NCBI GenBank assembly: GCA_039962225.1
Contig: JAMPKV010000003.1
Location: 371,050-435,049, forward strand
Origin: Microcoleus sp. AS-A8
Lineage (GTDB): Bacteria > Cyanobacteriota > Cyanobacteriia > Cyanobacteriales > Coleofasciculaceae
DNA length: 64,000 nt
Direction of reading: 5' to 3'
The notes under the pieces were generated by a model, which saw only the letters and a program-made list of their open reading frames with translations, had not been told where the DNA came from and did no database searches. Positions 18,975 to 27,464 of the stretch are shown piece after piece (the first letter of the stretch is position 1; each line of letters starts with the position of its first letter). Position numbers and translations under genes: made by a program.

Positions 18975-19631
18975 TTATTTTTTCTTCATCACTAAAGGTA
19001 ATACAGAAAGAAGAGTCAGAAAACCGAGCGCGATGAAAAAAGGGAGGCGATCGCCTCCCCGCAAAGCTTCTTTCCCAGCTACTCCTAACCACGCATAAGC
19101 CAGCGTTCCAGGTACAATTCCCAAGAACGTACCAACAGCATAATCAACCCAACCGATCGGGGTCAGACCAAATAGAAAATTGACTACATTAAATGGAGAA
19201 ATGGGAGCAAAGCGCACCGATAACACAAAAGCCAAGGGTTTATCCATCACGGCTTGATTGAACCGTACCAATGCTTTGTGATGTCCAAAGCGGCGAACCG
19301 CCCAATTCCGCAGCAAGTAACGCGCCACCCCAAATGCTCCAATCGCTCCCAGGGTGGCACCTACCACCGACCAGAAAGTGCCCCAAACCAAGCCAAAAAC
19401 TACACTCCCGGCAATCGTTATGACCGTCCCCGGAACTCCCAAAACCGTCGCCACCATGTAAACTAGGACAAAAAAACAGACAGCCCAATTGCCCCATTGT
19501 TTTAACTGCTGCACGAGGAATTGCTCATTCAACAACTGTTTGCATGGAGTCAAGCAGCATAATAGGCACACAGCTAACAAGGCGATCGCTAGCCACAATC
19601 GAGGAGTTTTCAGGCGTCTGCTCAGAGTCAT
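18975..19631 (-). CDS. TVP38/TMEM64 (VTT) family membrane protein
   Basis: This 218-residue protein has about six hydrophobic segments and the VTT/SNARE-associated Golgi domain: VPGTVITIAGSVVFG, GATLGAIGAFGVARY and FRFAPI-type RFAPISPFNVVNFLFG. These proteins are polytopic and related to DedA; lipid scrambling or small-molecule transport has been proposed for the family. The start is the ATG at 19631 with a basic residue cluster before the first helix. It is 37 bp downstream of arsS on the same strand. VTT proteins often accompany arsM/arsS in arsenosugar loci, so a role in arsenic handling is plausible but inferred from context. Confidence 0.88.
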   Translation of the reverse strand: MTLSRRLKTPRLWLAIALLAVCLLCCLTPCKQLLNEQFLVQQLKQWGNWAVCFFVLVYMVATVLGVPGTVITIAGSVVFGLVWGTFWSVVGATLGAIGAFGVARYLLRNWAVRRFGHHKALVRFNQAVMDKPLAFVLSVRFAPISPFNVVNFLFGLTPIGWVDYAVGTFLGIVPGTLAYAWLGVAGKEALRGGDRLPFFIALGFLTLLSVLPLVMKKK

Positions 19632-19668
19632 CGGTATTTAAATCTCATATCCACTTTCCAGTTTGGTT

Positions 19669-20664
19669 CTAAACCAAAGCACCCCCGCAACTCGAACCAC
19701 AACCCGCTGTGCAACCATAGCAATAGGAAGCCGTGCGAATCTCATCAATTAAGTCTAAACTATCCGCTTCCAAGAGCTTCCCCACCGTCAAGGTTTCCCC
19801 AGTGCGAGACTTCGCCCCTAGATTTTCCATTTGGTTAAAGTCGCAATCGTAAACATTTCCCAGATAATCAATCGAGAGTTCATCGCGACACATCAAATGT
19901 TCTATTGTACTTGCATTATAATTTCCCTCAAGAAACTTGAGATAAGGAGAATATAACTTTGTTCGTTGCAAATGAAACTTACTTCTCCCTACAGGCAAAT
20001 TTGTGATGGTAAAGAGCTGGTTAAAGTGAATGTCAAAATGTTCTTTTAGGAACCTTTTATAATCTTGCTCTAAGTTAACCTGATTGGGAGCCAAAGAAAA
20101 CTTTTCGCTCAAGGGAAGCGGGGGATTATACACCAAATCGAGAATTAATTTAGGGTCTTTTCCATAGCCTAATCGATTGAGCCATTGAATGGCACGAATA
20201 GAGTCATTATAGACACCATTACCTCGCATTTTATCCACATTATCTTCTAAATAACAAGGCAATGATGCCACCAGTTTTAATTGATTTTTGGCAAAATATT
20301 CAGGAAGATAGTCAAATCCGGATTCAAAATAAATCGTCAAGTTGGAGCGGACAATTACATCCTTGCCCGTTTCCCGTGCTGCCTCAACAATTAACTTAAA
20401 TCCATAGTTCATCTCCGGTGCGCCACCTGTAAGGTCAACTATCTTAATTTGCGGAAAGCGATGAATCAGGTCAATGATTTGATTGCAGATTTCCGGTGAA
20501 AGTTCTTCGGTGCGTTTGGGGCCAGCGTCTACGTGGCAGTGACTACAAGCCAAATTACAACGCTTACCTAAATTAATTTGTAAAACAGCAATTCTGTTTT
20601 TAGTTAAGGGTGCATTCAGTTTGGTTCTAAATGGTGTTACTACTGGCGCTTCTATCTGAGTCAT
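19669..20664 (-). CDS. arsS: arsenosugar biosynthesis radical SAM protein ArsS
   Basis: This 331-residue radical SAM enzyme is thought to transfer the 5'-deoxyadenosyl group to dimethylarsenite on the way to arsenosugars. The cluster motif is in NLGKRCNLACSHCHVDAG, followed by IVDLTGGAPEMNYGF. A C-terminal Cys-rich tail (CYGCTAGCGSSCGGA) is characteristic of the family. ATG 20664 gives the usual full length. Its predicted partner ArsM is encoded in the same island at 27864-28832, but the two are separated by the pst genes rather than adjacent. Confidence 0.93.
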   Translation of the reverse strand: MTQIEAPVVTPFRTKLNAPLTKNRIAVLQINLGKRCNLACSHCHVDAGPKRTEELSPEICNQIIDLIHRFPQIKIVDLTGGAPEMNYGFKLIVEAARETGKDVIVRSNLTIYFESGFDYLPEYFAKNQLKLVASLPCYLEDNVDKMRGNGVYNDSIRAIQWLNRLGYGKDPKLILDLVYNPPLPLSEKFSLAPNQVNLEQDYKRFLKEHFDIHFNQLFTITNLPVGRSKFHLQRTKLYSPYLKFLEGNYNASTIEHLMCRDELSIDYLGNVYDCDFNQMENLGAKSRTGETLTVGKLLEADSLDLIDEIRTASYCYGCTAGCGSSCGGALV

Positions 20665-20713
20665 TCCTTAATACCTAACGAGTAAATTTTTTTACTTTTG
20701 ACTTTTGACTTTG

Positions 20714-22288
20714 TTAAGCTTTCCTCACCCGGCAAGCAAAGCCTTTGTAGACTTGCTGACTTGAAAGATTGTCGTAATACTTGTCATCTACCAGGGTATT
20801 GGCGGCTTCATAGTAGGGAGTTCCGAGTTCTTCAGCCATTTTTTGCATAGGGCCGAACGTGTGAGGAACAAAGATGGTATCCTCACGAATACCCTCCCAA
20901 ATTTGTGCGGTTCCGGTAATCGAACCTCTGGGACTTTCTACTGCGATCGCATCCCCATTCTTAATCCCCACTCTCTGCGCTACTTTAGGGTGAATCTGAA
21001 CTAGCCGAATGCCATTCATTTGCTTGCCTGTGTACGTCCACTGCGTCACTGTGTGGAAATGCACAACACTCGGCCTACCAATCATCCCCATCAGCGGATA
21101 CTCTTGGTGTACTTCCCCAGAGGAAATTCCGCCTAACTTGACCTTTTGGGTTAGTGCTTGCGGATTTATTGGGTTTTGGACAAATTCTTTGCTGTACTCG
21201 ATAGTTGGATTTTTGCCCGTTACTTCAGGGTGGGTGTAAAAGATGGGTAAGGCTGCGTGTCCGGCAACGGCCAACTTTTTCTCTAATTCTGAGGTATATA
21301 TTTCTACTTTGCCACTGGGGGTCAAAAAGCGCTTGCTCTGGTTTCCAGAAGTAGTTGTAACTCCTCTATCGCCCTCAGTGTCCTGACTCGCTGTATCAGC
21401 GTTCCTGATACCAAGCCCTTTCACCGCCTGGTACCAGGAGGGATGGTCTAAGTAGAGGGTGCTGACGCCAGGATGATCCAGAGAAGGACAAGGCCAGCGC
21501 AGGGGTTCCGCCCGCTTTTCCATGCGTTCCTGGGTCATGCCGCCCATGCCGGGGGTATTCTTGACAAAAGTTGCCCAGAGATTGCGGTAATCTTTCCATT
21601 CCAAGGGGAAATTCTCTGTCCAGTAGGCGGGTGAGTTTTTCTTGTCCAACTTAGCCATAGTGTGTGCCAAGTCGATCCAAATTTCCCAATCCGGTTTGGA
21701 CTCTCCCACACGGGAAACGGCTTGTTTCTGCCAGCGAATTGCCCTGTCGTCCCGCCGCATGTAGACAGTTTCCATCTCAAAGCCACTGCACACAGGTAGG
21801 ATGATATCGGCGTAATAGGCAGGTTCTTCCATGAATAAGCCAGTGTAGACATAGAACTCTAGCTGGCGGTAAGCCTCTTTTACCTTATTTGTGTTGGCAC
21901 TGGAGACAAGGGGATTTCCCGCAGTTGCGATCGCTCTTACCTCCCCAGCATCCCGAAGCGCCAGAAACTTCGCCGCAATGGTTTCCAAGGCTTCATCCCA
22001 AGAAATCGGCTCAAACTTAGAATCCGCTTTCAGCCGACACAGAGAATTGCAGAATTGACAAGCGCTGTCTACAATCGCGTCCGGCTGTAATGCACCCGAT
22101 TGCTGAGTAAAGTCAAATTCAGGGGATGGAGAACTCGTTGCAGGATAAAAGCCATCTTCCGTAGCTTCAGCATTTCCTTTGAGCAAATCAGTTCCAGTAA
22201 CTGCTGCTGCACCAATGGCAGCACCTTTCAAAAATCCTCGCCGGGAAAAACCCTGACGGGATAGGTTCTTTTGATCGTTTGACTTCAT
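20714..22288 (-). pseudogene. molybdopterin-dependent oxidoreductase with two internal deletions
   Basis: The N-terminus carries a twin-arginine signal (SRRGFLKGAAIGAA), so the product would be exported by Tat. The [4Fe-4S] motif starts as CQFCNSLCRLK, but the usual ~50 residues up to and including the fourth Cys are missing, and the sequence jumps to FEPISWDEALETIAAKF. A second jump occurs after LRDAGEVRAIATAGNPL, where about 300 residues of the central molybdopterin domains should lie. The C-terminal part (YADIILPVCSGFE to the cofactor-binding cap) is present. At 524 residues it is far shorter than the 750-900 typical of PsrA/PhsA/ArrA-type catalytic subunits. The frame stays open across both joints. 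Context suggests arsenic chemistry, but the substrate cannot be assigned. It is probably non-functional, or else mis-assembled. Confidence 0.75.
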
Positions 22289-22399
22289 TAAAACCTCTTG
22301 GTAGATTTTCCCTGTTTCAGGTAGAGATTTGGGCCAGGAAAGGCAAACGTAAAAAGGAAAAATTGTTTGGTGCTGTTACTTTTGCCTTGTTAGTTTGCT

Positions 22400-22849
22400 T
22401 TACCCTCTTATCCCGTTTACATAAGCTGCGGTTAAAGCCTCCTGCGGCGTTTCAAAAATCTGCTGAACACACCCATATTCAACCAATCGCCCAACCCCGT
22501 CTTGAACCCAAAAGAGGGCAGCATAGTCCGCAATTCGCCGTGCTTGGGCTAAGTTATGGGTGACAATTAGCTGGGTGTAACGTCCCCGTAGACTGGCAAT
22601 TAAATCCTCCACTACACCGCTGGAAATTGGATCGAGAGCACTACAGGGTTCATCTAACAAAAGAACTTCAGGTTTTAAAACCAAAGCCCTGGCAATGCAC
22701 AATCGCTGCTGTTGTCCACCGGAGAGGGAGAGAGCAGGGGCATTCAACCGATCTTTTACCTCGTCCCACAAGCCAACATCTTGTAGAGTTGTTTCTATAA
22801 TTTGATCGACTTGTTCGCGGTTCCTAACGCCATGTTCGTGCAGGGGCAA
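22400..22849 (-). pseudogene. pstB: pstB fragment lacking the Walker A motif
   Basis: This is the C-terminal ~150 residues of the phosphate ABC transporter ATPase. ABC signature LSGGQQQRLC, Walker B VLLLDEPCSALDP and the switch His in VTHN are present. The first ~110 residues, including the Walker A nucleotide-binding loop, are absent. The frame begins only at a TTG within LPLHEHGVRN and overlaps the end of pstA out of frame, as expected if one deletion removed the end of pstA and the start of pstB. The fragment cannot hydrolyse ATP on its own. A complete PstB would have to come from elsewhere in the genome. Confidence 0.85.
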
Positions 22850-23702
22850 TGCTAGGTTTTTCCAAATTGAGCAGCAGCAAAACGAGTAGCACTAAAGCCG
22901 AAGCGTAAGCATTTTTATCCCCTCCAGCAACATTCATCGAAAGGTCGAAAATGTGGATAGATAGAGCACGCCCAGAATCTAGTAGAGACTCTGGCATCCG
23001 ATCCACATAGCCACTGGTGAAGATTAGCGCGGCTGTTTCGGCGATCGCTCTACCCATTCCTAATACCAATCCCACCATAAGTCCCGGAACCGCCGCAGGT
23101 AGGAGCAAGTGCCACAACGTCGTCGTGCGCGAAAAGCCTAAAGCCGCTGCTGAGAGCCGATAATGGTTGGGAACAGCACGAAACCCCTCTTCTGTAGAGC
23201 GAATCAGGATTGGCAGCACCATGCACGCCAGCGTCAGTCCACCGGACAAAATGGAGAAGCCCAACCCTAGTGTGTTACAGAAAAAGGCATTTCCAAACAG
23301 TCCGAAGACAATCGACGGCACGCCTGCCAGAACATCCAAACTGCGACGTACCAAACGCCCAAAAAAACCTTCCTCCGAGGTGAACTCTGCCAGCAGCACA
23401 GCAGTACCTATGCCGATGGGAACCGAAACCGCCATGCAGACGAAAAGAATTAGAAGCGTCGAGACGAGAATCGGGCCAATCCCTCCCCTGCGTCCCGCGT
23501 TCTCAGGCGCAGCGGTGAGAAACTCCCACGAAAGTTGTCCCGCACCATGCCAAATGATGTCGCTCAGTATCCAGAGAAACACAGCAGTTACCAAAGCTGC
23601 GATCGCCCAAACGACAACTGTAGGAAGTAGAGAGTAGAGAGTGGGAAGATTCTGTTGTCTCCTGACGACTGACGCCTTTCTCCTGACTCCCGTTTCACTC
23701 AT
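22824..23702 (-). CDS. pstA: phosphate ABC transporter permease PstA (3' end altered)
   Basis: This 292-residue inner-membrane permease has six predicted helices and the EAA-type loop LGFSRTTTLWHLLLPAAVPG. The start overlaps the pstC end by 8 bp. The last helix reads SALVLLVLLLL and then passes into NLEKPSIAPARTWR, which is the pstB coding sequence read in another frame. So the normal last ~10-15 residues are lost at the same deletion that removed the front of pstB. The membrane core is complete and the protein might still fold. With the arsenic genes around it, the transporter could serve phosphate selectivity under arsenate; this is inference. Confidence 0.85.
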   Translation of the reverse strand: MSETGVRRKASVVRRQQNLPTLYSLLPTVVVWAIAALVTAVFLWILSDIIWHGAGQLSWEFLTAAPENAGRRGGIGPILVSTLLILFVCMAVSVPIGIGTAVLLAEFTSEEGFFGRLVRRSLDVLAGVPSIVFGLFGNAFFCNTLGLGFSILSGGLTLACMVLPILIRSTEEGFRAVPNHYRLSAAALGFSRTTTLWHLLLPAAVPGLMVGLVLGMGRAIAETAALIFTSGYVDRMPESLLDSGRALSIHIFDLSMNVAGGDKNAYASALVLLVLLLLNLEKPSIAPARTWR

Positions 23703-24600
23703 AGATTCGCCCCTTGCTGATTACCTCAGCACCGACAACCAGTGCCACAATCAGTGCCATCAGTACCAAGCCACTGACGAAGAGTGCTGAACGGTGATTT
23801 CCCGTTGCATAAGCCATTTCCAGCGCAATATTTGCCGTTAGTGTCCGTATTGGGTCAAATAAGCTCTTGGGTGTTTGAACCACATTGCCGCAAACCATCA
23901 GAATTGCCATTGTTTCACCAATAGCGCGTCCCGTTTCCAGAATCACACCTGTAAAGAGTCCCGATTTTGCTGCTGGGAAGACAATACTGCGAATTGTCGC
24001 CCACCGGGAAAGTCCCAGCGCCGCCGCACCCCGCAGGTATTCTGGGGGAACCTTGGCAAGACTGGCATCTGCCATGAGTGCGATCGTAGGCAGAATCATA
24101 ATTGTCAGGATGGCAATCCCAGCCAGCAGGCTGGTTCCCGGCGGTTGGATGCGTCCAATTATCGGCACCAGCACGACTAAACCCCAGAACCCGTAGACAA
24201 CTGATGGAATTCCTGCCAGCAACTCGATGAGCCGTCGATAGAGTCCAGCAATCGCAGGGGGTGCGTAGTAGTGGCAGAAGACGGCAGATAGAATTCCCAG
24301 TGGCGTCGCTACTAGCACCGAACCCGCCATTGCAAGTAGGGTGCCCCAAAGCATGGGGGTAAGGTTGTAGAGTCCTTCTGCGGGATTCCAGGATGCATCA
24401 GTGAAAAAGCGCAAGAGTCCGACGTGCTGCAGGACGGGCAGTGCTTCCAACCCCAGAAACACCACAATCAAAACGACGATCGCACCCGCAACAACCGCGC
24501 ATCCCCGCAGCGTCCAGATGAGGATTTGGTCACTTTGATAGGGAGACAAAATTCTGCTCTTTGACAATGTTCTGCACCTGTTGCGATCGCGCGAAATCAA
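23695..24600 (-). CDS. pstC: phosphate ABC transporter permease PstC
   Basis: This is a six-helix permease partner of PstA with the family landmarks GTLLAMAGSVLVATPLGI, LLAGIPSVVYGFWGL and the EAA loop ALGLSRWATIRSIVFPAA. The longest frame starts at the ATG at 24600 and would overlap pstS by 71 bp. A TTG at 24549 (LSPYQSDQILIW, just before the first helix) gives a 20-bp overlap and is a credible alternative start. No deletion is seen. The gene lies within the pstS-C-A-B' operon. Confidence 0.9.
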   Translation of the reverse strand: MISRDRNRCRTLSKSRILSPYQSDQILIWTLRGCAVVAGAIVVLIVVFLGLEALPVLQHVGLLRFFTDASWNPAEGLYNLTPMLWGTLLAMAGSVLVATPLGILSAVFCHYYAPPAIAGLYRRLIELLAGIPSVVYGFWGLVVLVPIIGRIQPPGTSLLAGIAILTIMILPTIALMADASLAKVPPEYLRGAAALGLSRWATIRSIVFPAAKSGLFTGVILETGRAIGETMAILMVCGNVVQTPKSLFDPIRTLTANIALEMAYATGNHRSALFVSGLVLMALIVALVVGAEVISKGRIYE

Positions 24601-25384
24601 TGAATTCCTTGTCCAACCCTTGCGGCTGGCTTTTCGTCACCAAGTTGAGGGGACGGGAAATGGGGAACGTCCCGTTTTGCACATTCGCCGTTGTGGCTGC
24701 TACCCCATTAACGGGCAGTAGCTTGACAGGAACGCCGTTTGCCGAATTATATTCCGCTGTGCCAATCGACACGTATCCAATCGCATTGGGATTACCCGTC
24801 ACCGTCTTGATTCCCTGCTCGTTGTCACCAATCACTACTTGAGCCTTGATGTCGCTATTCTTAAGCTTGAAGTACTGCGCGAACAGTTCTAGGGTGGAGC
24901 GTCCTTCTGCTTTATTGACTACAGTTATCGGGGCGTCCTTGCCTCCTACCTGCTTCCAGTTGCCAATCTTGCCTGTGTAAATATCAACGACTTGGCGATC
25001 GCTTAACGACGGCACCGAATTATCTTTGTGCAGGATGATTGTCACACCATCACGGGCGATCGTAAAAGCTTGGAGGTCTTTTTCGTCCTCCTTGAGGGCG
25101 CGAGAAACCATACCAATGTTAGCCAGTCCTTTGCGAGCATCCGTAATACCGCGAGAGGAACCGCCACTCTGCACATCCACCCGTACAGCGGAATTTTCAG
25201 CCTCAAATCGCTTGCCGATTTCAGTCACTAGGGGGGCAACTGTGCTGGAGCCTGTTAATACTAGCTTGCCTTGTAACTTATCCGTCGATTGTGTTGACGC
25301 CGTTGGAGGATTGGTACAGGATTGCAACCCGATACAAGCCGCCAAACCCAGAGAAAGCGGTGCCAGTCTTCGTAAGTTTTTCAT
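24530..25384 (-). CDS. pstS: phosphate ABC transporter substrate-binding lipoprotein PstS
   Basis: This is a periplasmic phosphate-binding protein. The ATG at 25384 is chosen because it starts a lipoprotein signal (MKNLRRLAPLSLG, lipobox around LQSC). Binding-site segments typical of PstS are VLTGSSTVAPLVTEIGKRF, VDVQSGGSSRGITDARKG and NKAEGRSTLELF. The ~284-residue protein belongs to the shorter PstS subfamily. The gene lies 34 bp downstream of a mini-ArsR ORF on the same strand, so its promoter may once have been arsenic-regulated. Phosphate rather than arsenate specificity is assumed from the family. Confidence 0.9.
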   Translation of the reverse strand: MKNLRRLAPLSLGLAACIGLQSCTNPPTASTQSTDKLQGKLVLTGSSTVAPLVTEIGKRFEAENSAVRVDVQSGGSSRGITDARKGLANIGMVSRALKEDEKDLQAFTIARDGVTIILHKDNSVPSLSDRQVVDIYTGKIGNWKQVGGKDAPITVVNKAEGRSTLELFAQYFKLKNSDIKAQVVIGDNEQGIKTVTGNPNAIGYVSIGTAEYNSANGVPVKLLPVNGVAATTANVQNGTFPISRPLNLVTKSQPQGLDKEFIDFARSQQVQNIVKEQNFVSLSK

Positions 25385-25418
25385 ACATAAGTGATGCACT
25401 GAAATTATCCTGTCGAAA

Positions 25419-25586
25419 TCAGTCAAAAGAGAGGAGGCAGCAACCAAGGTCAATTGCCCTATCAGGGGAGGATGAGGAAGGGGTTGGGGGAGAGGTATCC
25501 CTTGCAGTATTGAGACGAGTGGTGTCTGGCAGAACTCTCAGCTTGCGGGCACAAAAAGACTGGGGTAACTCGCTTTTCTGGCTCAT
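25419..25586 (-). pseudogene. internally deleted arsR copy (55-codon mini-ORF)
   Basis: The ORF begins MSQKSELPQSFCARKLRVL and ends in RAIDLGCCLLSFD. Both ends match the complete ArsR at 27465-27770 (start MNPKSELPQSFCVRKLKVL, end RAIDLGCCLLSFN). The whole winged-helix middle is missing and replaced by TARDTSPPTPSSSSPD, encoded by a C/T-rich repeat of the kind scattered in this genome. The frame is intact but no DNA-binding domain remains. The 5' flank also resembles that of the complete arsR copy, so this is an old duplicate that was later deleted internally. It sits directly in front of pstS. Confidence 0.85.
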
Positions 25587-26106
25587 GACTCATCGTCTGC
25601 ATGGATTGAACCGTAATTCATATGAAATTATATTCATGTTTTTACTAAAAAAACCGCAACCTAACGTTGAGGAACTCTCCCTAAACGGGGAGACATTCCG
25701 TTCATAGGTATACCAGGGTAGCCTTAGAATATCTTCGCGTACCGTAACTGGTACAGTCTGAGCTGATACTGAGACAGGGGTGTGGAGTGTGTCTGACTCC
25801 TCACTGGCAAAGCAACTGCCCAATTAGCTGTGCCAAGCGAGGCGAGGAGAGCTGCGATCGCCAGGAGCAAAAATCTAAGTTTCATCATTAATCTCTGAAG
25901 AGATTTTCAGTCTATACTCTCTAGGAAATTTAGTTATAAAAGACAATATGGCGATCGCTCCTGCTTGGGTCAGTCATCTGAAATGAGATTTGAGCAAGCT
26001 TGGATAGGAATTCTCTTAACCCAGTGAGCCACTTGCACCAGAACGTGGAATACACGACTTGACATAATTTAAGTCAAGCTTTTACAAAGCTTAATTTTAT
26101 TAGTGT
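25587..26106. other. gap with possible broken secreted-protein gene
   Basis: Apart from the short minus-strand ORF at 25724-25888 this 520-bp region has no recognisable gene. The part next to 25640 repeats the upstream flank of arsR. The last 100 bp before 26107 are AT-rich and probably contain the promoter of the phosphohydrolase gene. Confidence 0.4.
25724..25888 (-). pseudogene. possible truncated exported protein (signal peptide only)
   Basis: A 54-codon ORF starts MMKLRFLLLAIAALLASLG, a convincing signal peptide with a predicted cleavage near AVA, and then ends after about 30 residues. A second frame open from 25823 downward continues with SAQTVPVTVREDILRLPWY, which looks more protein-like than the first frame's tail. 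This suggests a frameshift shortly after the signal peptide. No family is recognised. Confidence 0.35.
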
Positions 26107-26937
26107 ATGGCTACAATCCTTTTCTGGAATATCAAAAGAAAGCGATTATTTGAAGAGATTATATCTCTTTGTGATGAACATGAAGTTGATATTTTGATTT
26201 TAGCGGAAGCAAAACCAAAGATATCAGATGCAGAGGTAGTGATAGCATTGAATTCAGGCCGTGAAAATGTATACATTGCACCGTTTAATCCGTCTCCACG
26301 TTTATCATTCTTTTTTCGATATCCGGCTGAATCAATTGGACTCGTAGCTGATGAAGGAGGTATCGCGATTAGAAGGATATCTCCACCGATTGGAATTGAT
26401 ATACTTTTAGTGGCGCTTCATCTACCTAGTAAGCTTCATATGAAGGAAGCCAATCAAATGTCCTATGCAGTGGACGTATCTGCCCTGATTCAAGAGGCTG
26501 AGAGTAAAGTGGGACATACTAGAACCTTAGTAATTGGCGACCTAAATATGAACCCGTTTGAACCAGGGATTGTTAGCGCAAATGGATTTCATGCTGTGAT
26601 GGCTCAAACTATTGCTCGAAAGGGTAGTCGAAGAGTGCAGGGAAAAGACAGGCAGTACTTTTACAATCCAATGTGGGGACGAATGGGCGACTCTTCTGGA
26701 GGGCCCCCCGGAACATATTACTATGCTGATTCATACATCAGTTACTTTTGGAATACATTTGATCAAGTGCTTCTCAGACCCGCTCTACTGGATTTCTTTT
26801 CACAGGCTGATTTAAAAGTTATTTCCCAAATTGGAGATAATAATTTAATGACGGAAAACGGTATTTCTTCTTCTTACTCCGACCATCTACCAATAATAGT
26901 TAAACTTCAAATTGAAAGGATGACCCAAAATGACTAA
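26107..26937 (+). CDS. endonuclease/exonuclease/phosphatase (EEP) family protein
   Basis: This 276-residue protein has the EEP fold motifs in order: ILFWNIKRKR (metal/Asn strand), DILILAEAKP (catalytic Glu), LVALHLPSK, VIGDLNMNPFEPG (Asp/Asn), FDQVLLRPALL and the closing SDHLPIIVKL (Asp-His). Members hydrolyse phosphodiester bonds in nucleic acids, lipids or small molecules. There is no signal peptide, so a cytoplasmic target such as DNA, RNA or a nucleotide is likely. The coding DNA is much more AT-rich than its neighbours, which points to recent transfer. Its stop overlaps the start of the next gene by 8 bp, so the two form a unit. It lies between two arsR copies. Confidence 0.85.
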   Translation: MATILFWNIKRKRLFEEIISLCDEHEVDILILAEAKPKISDAEVVIALNSGRENVYIAPFNPSPRLSFFFRYPAESIGLVADEGGIAIRRISPPIGIDILLVALHLPSKLHMKEANQMSYAVDVSALIQEAESKVGHTRTLVIGDLNMNPFEPGIVSANGFHAVMAQTIARKGSRRVQGKDRQYFYNPMWGRMGDSSGGPPGTYYYADSYISYFWNTFDQVLLRPALLDFFSQADLKVISQIGDNNLMTENGISSSYSDHLPIIVKLQIERMTQND

Positions 26938-27418
26938 TCAGAAAAATCTATGGGGTGAGTTACCAAAGCCTGAAACTATACGCACTCCTTATACTCTGCT
27001 AAAAGAGCAGGCATCGATACTTAGTGAAATAACGAATGGTTTGCTCATTGGTGAGGTTATTAACGATCAGAGAGATAAGTTTTTTGTTAATATTCTTAGA
27101 ATAAAAGCACCCTCAATTAATAACTACACCTACTCGGTGGTACAGGTGCAATACCCAATCCAACTCTATCCTGTTTTTGTTAAAAATTTAACTTCTGATA
27201 AGTTTAATAACCTGGAAAAAAACCTAATGAATGCAGCGAATAATCCGTTAATAGGTTTTGTTGACCCTGGTGGGTTGCTTGTACAACAGGGGTACAATAA
27301 GTATTCCTCTGAGGAAGAATTTGAAAACGCTCTTGGTGAAATCTTATCATCTGAAGAAGTTAAACAAGTTATCTCAGCTTTACTAGCTCAAATTCATGCA
27401 GATATACCAAAGCAGTGA
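26930..27418 (+). CDS. unknown protein coupled to the EEP gene
   Basis: This 162-residue soluble protein is one I do not recognise. It has a helical N-terminus (TPYTLLKEQASILSEITNGL), a beta-rich centre with VVQVQYPIQLYPVFVKNL, and a helical C-terminus (SSEEVKQVISALLAQIH). There are no cysteines and no transmembrane segment. The ATG overlaps the EEP stop, indicating translational coupling. The base composition is as AT-rich as that of the EEP gene. It may be a partner, sensor or inhibitor of the phosphohydrolase. The gene ends 47 bp from the convergent arsR. Confidence 0.8.
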   Translation: MTNQKNLWGELPKPETIRTPYTLLKEQASILSEITNGLLIGEVINDQRDKFFVNILRIKAPSINNYTYSVVQVQYPIQLYPVFVKNLTSDKFNNLEKNLMNAANNPLIGFVDPGGLLVQQGYNKYSSEEEFENALGEILSSEEVKQVISALLAQIHADIPKQ

Positions 27419-27464
27419 TTGATGTTCAATCAAGTTAGAAGCGCTCATCTGTTTATTGTCAGTT

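Noticed and set aside
23167..23637. Plus-strand ORF of 156 codons opposite pstA
   Set aside because: It is the antisense shadow of the pstA coding sequence with no independent support.
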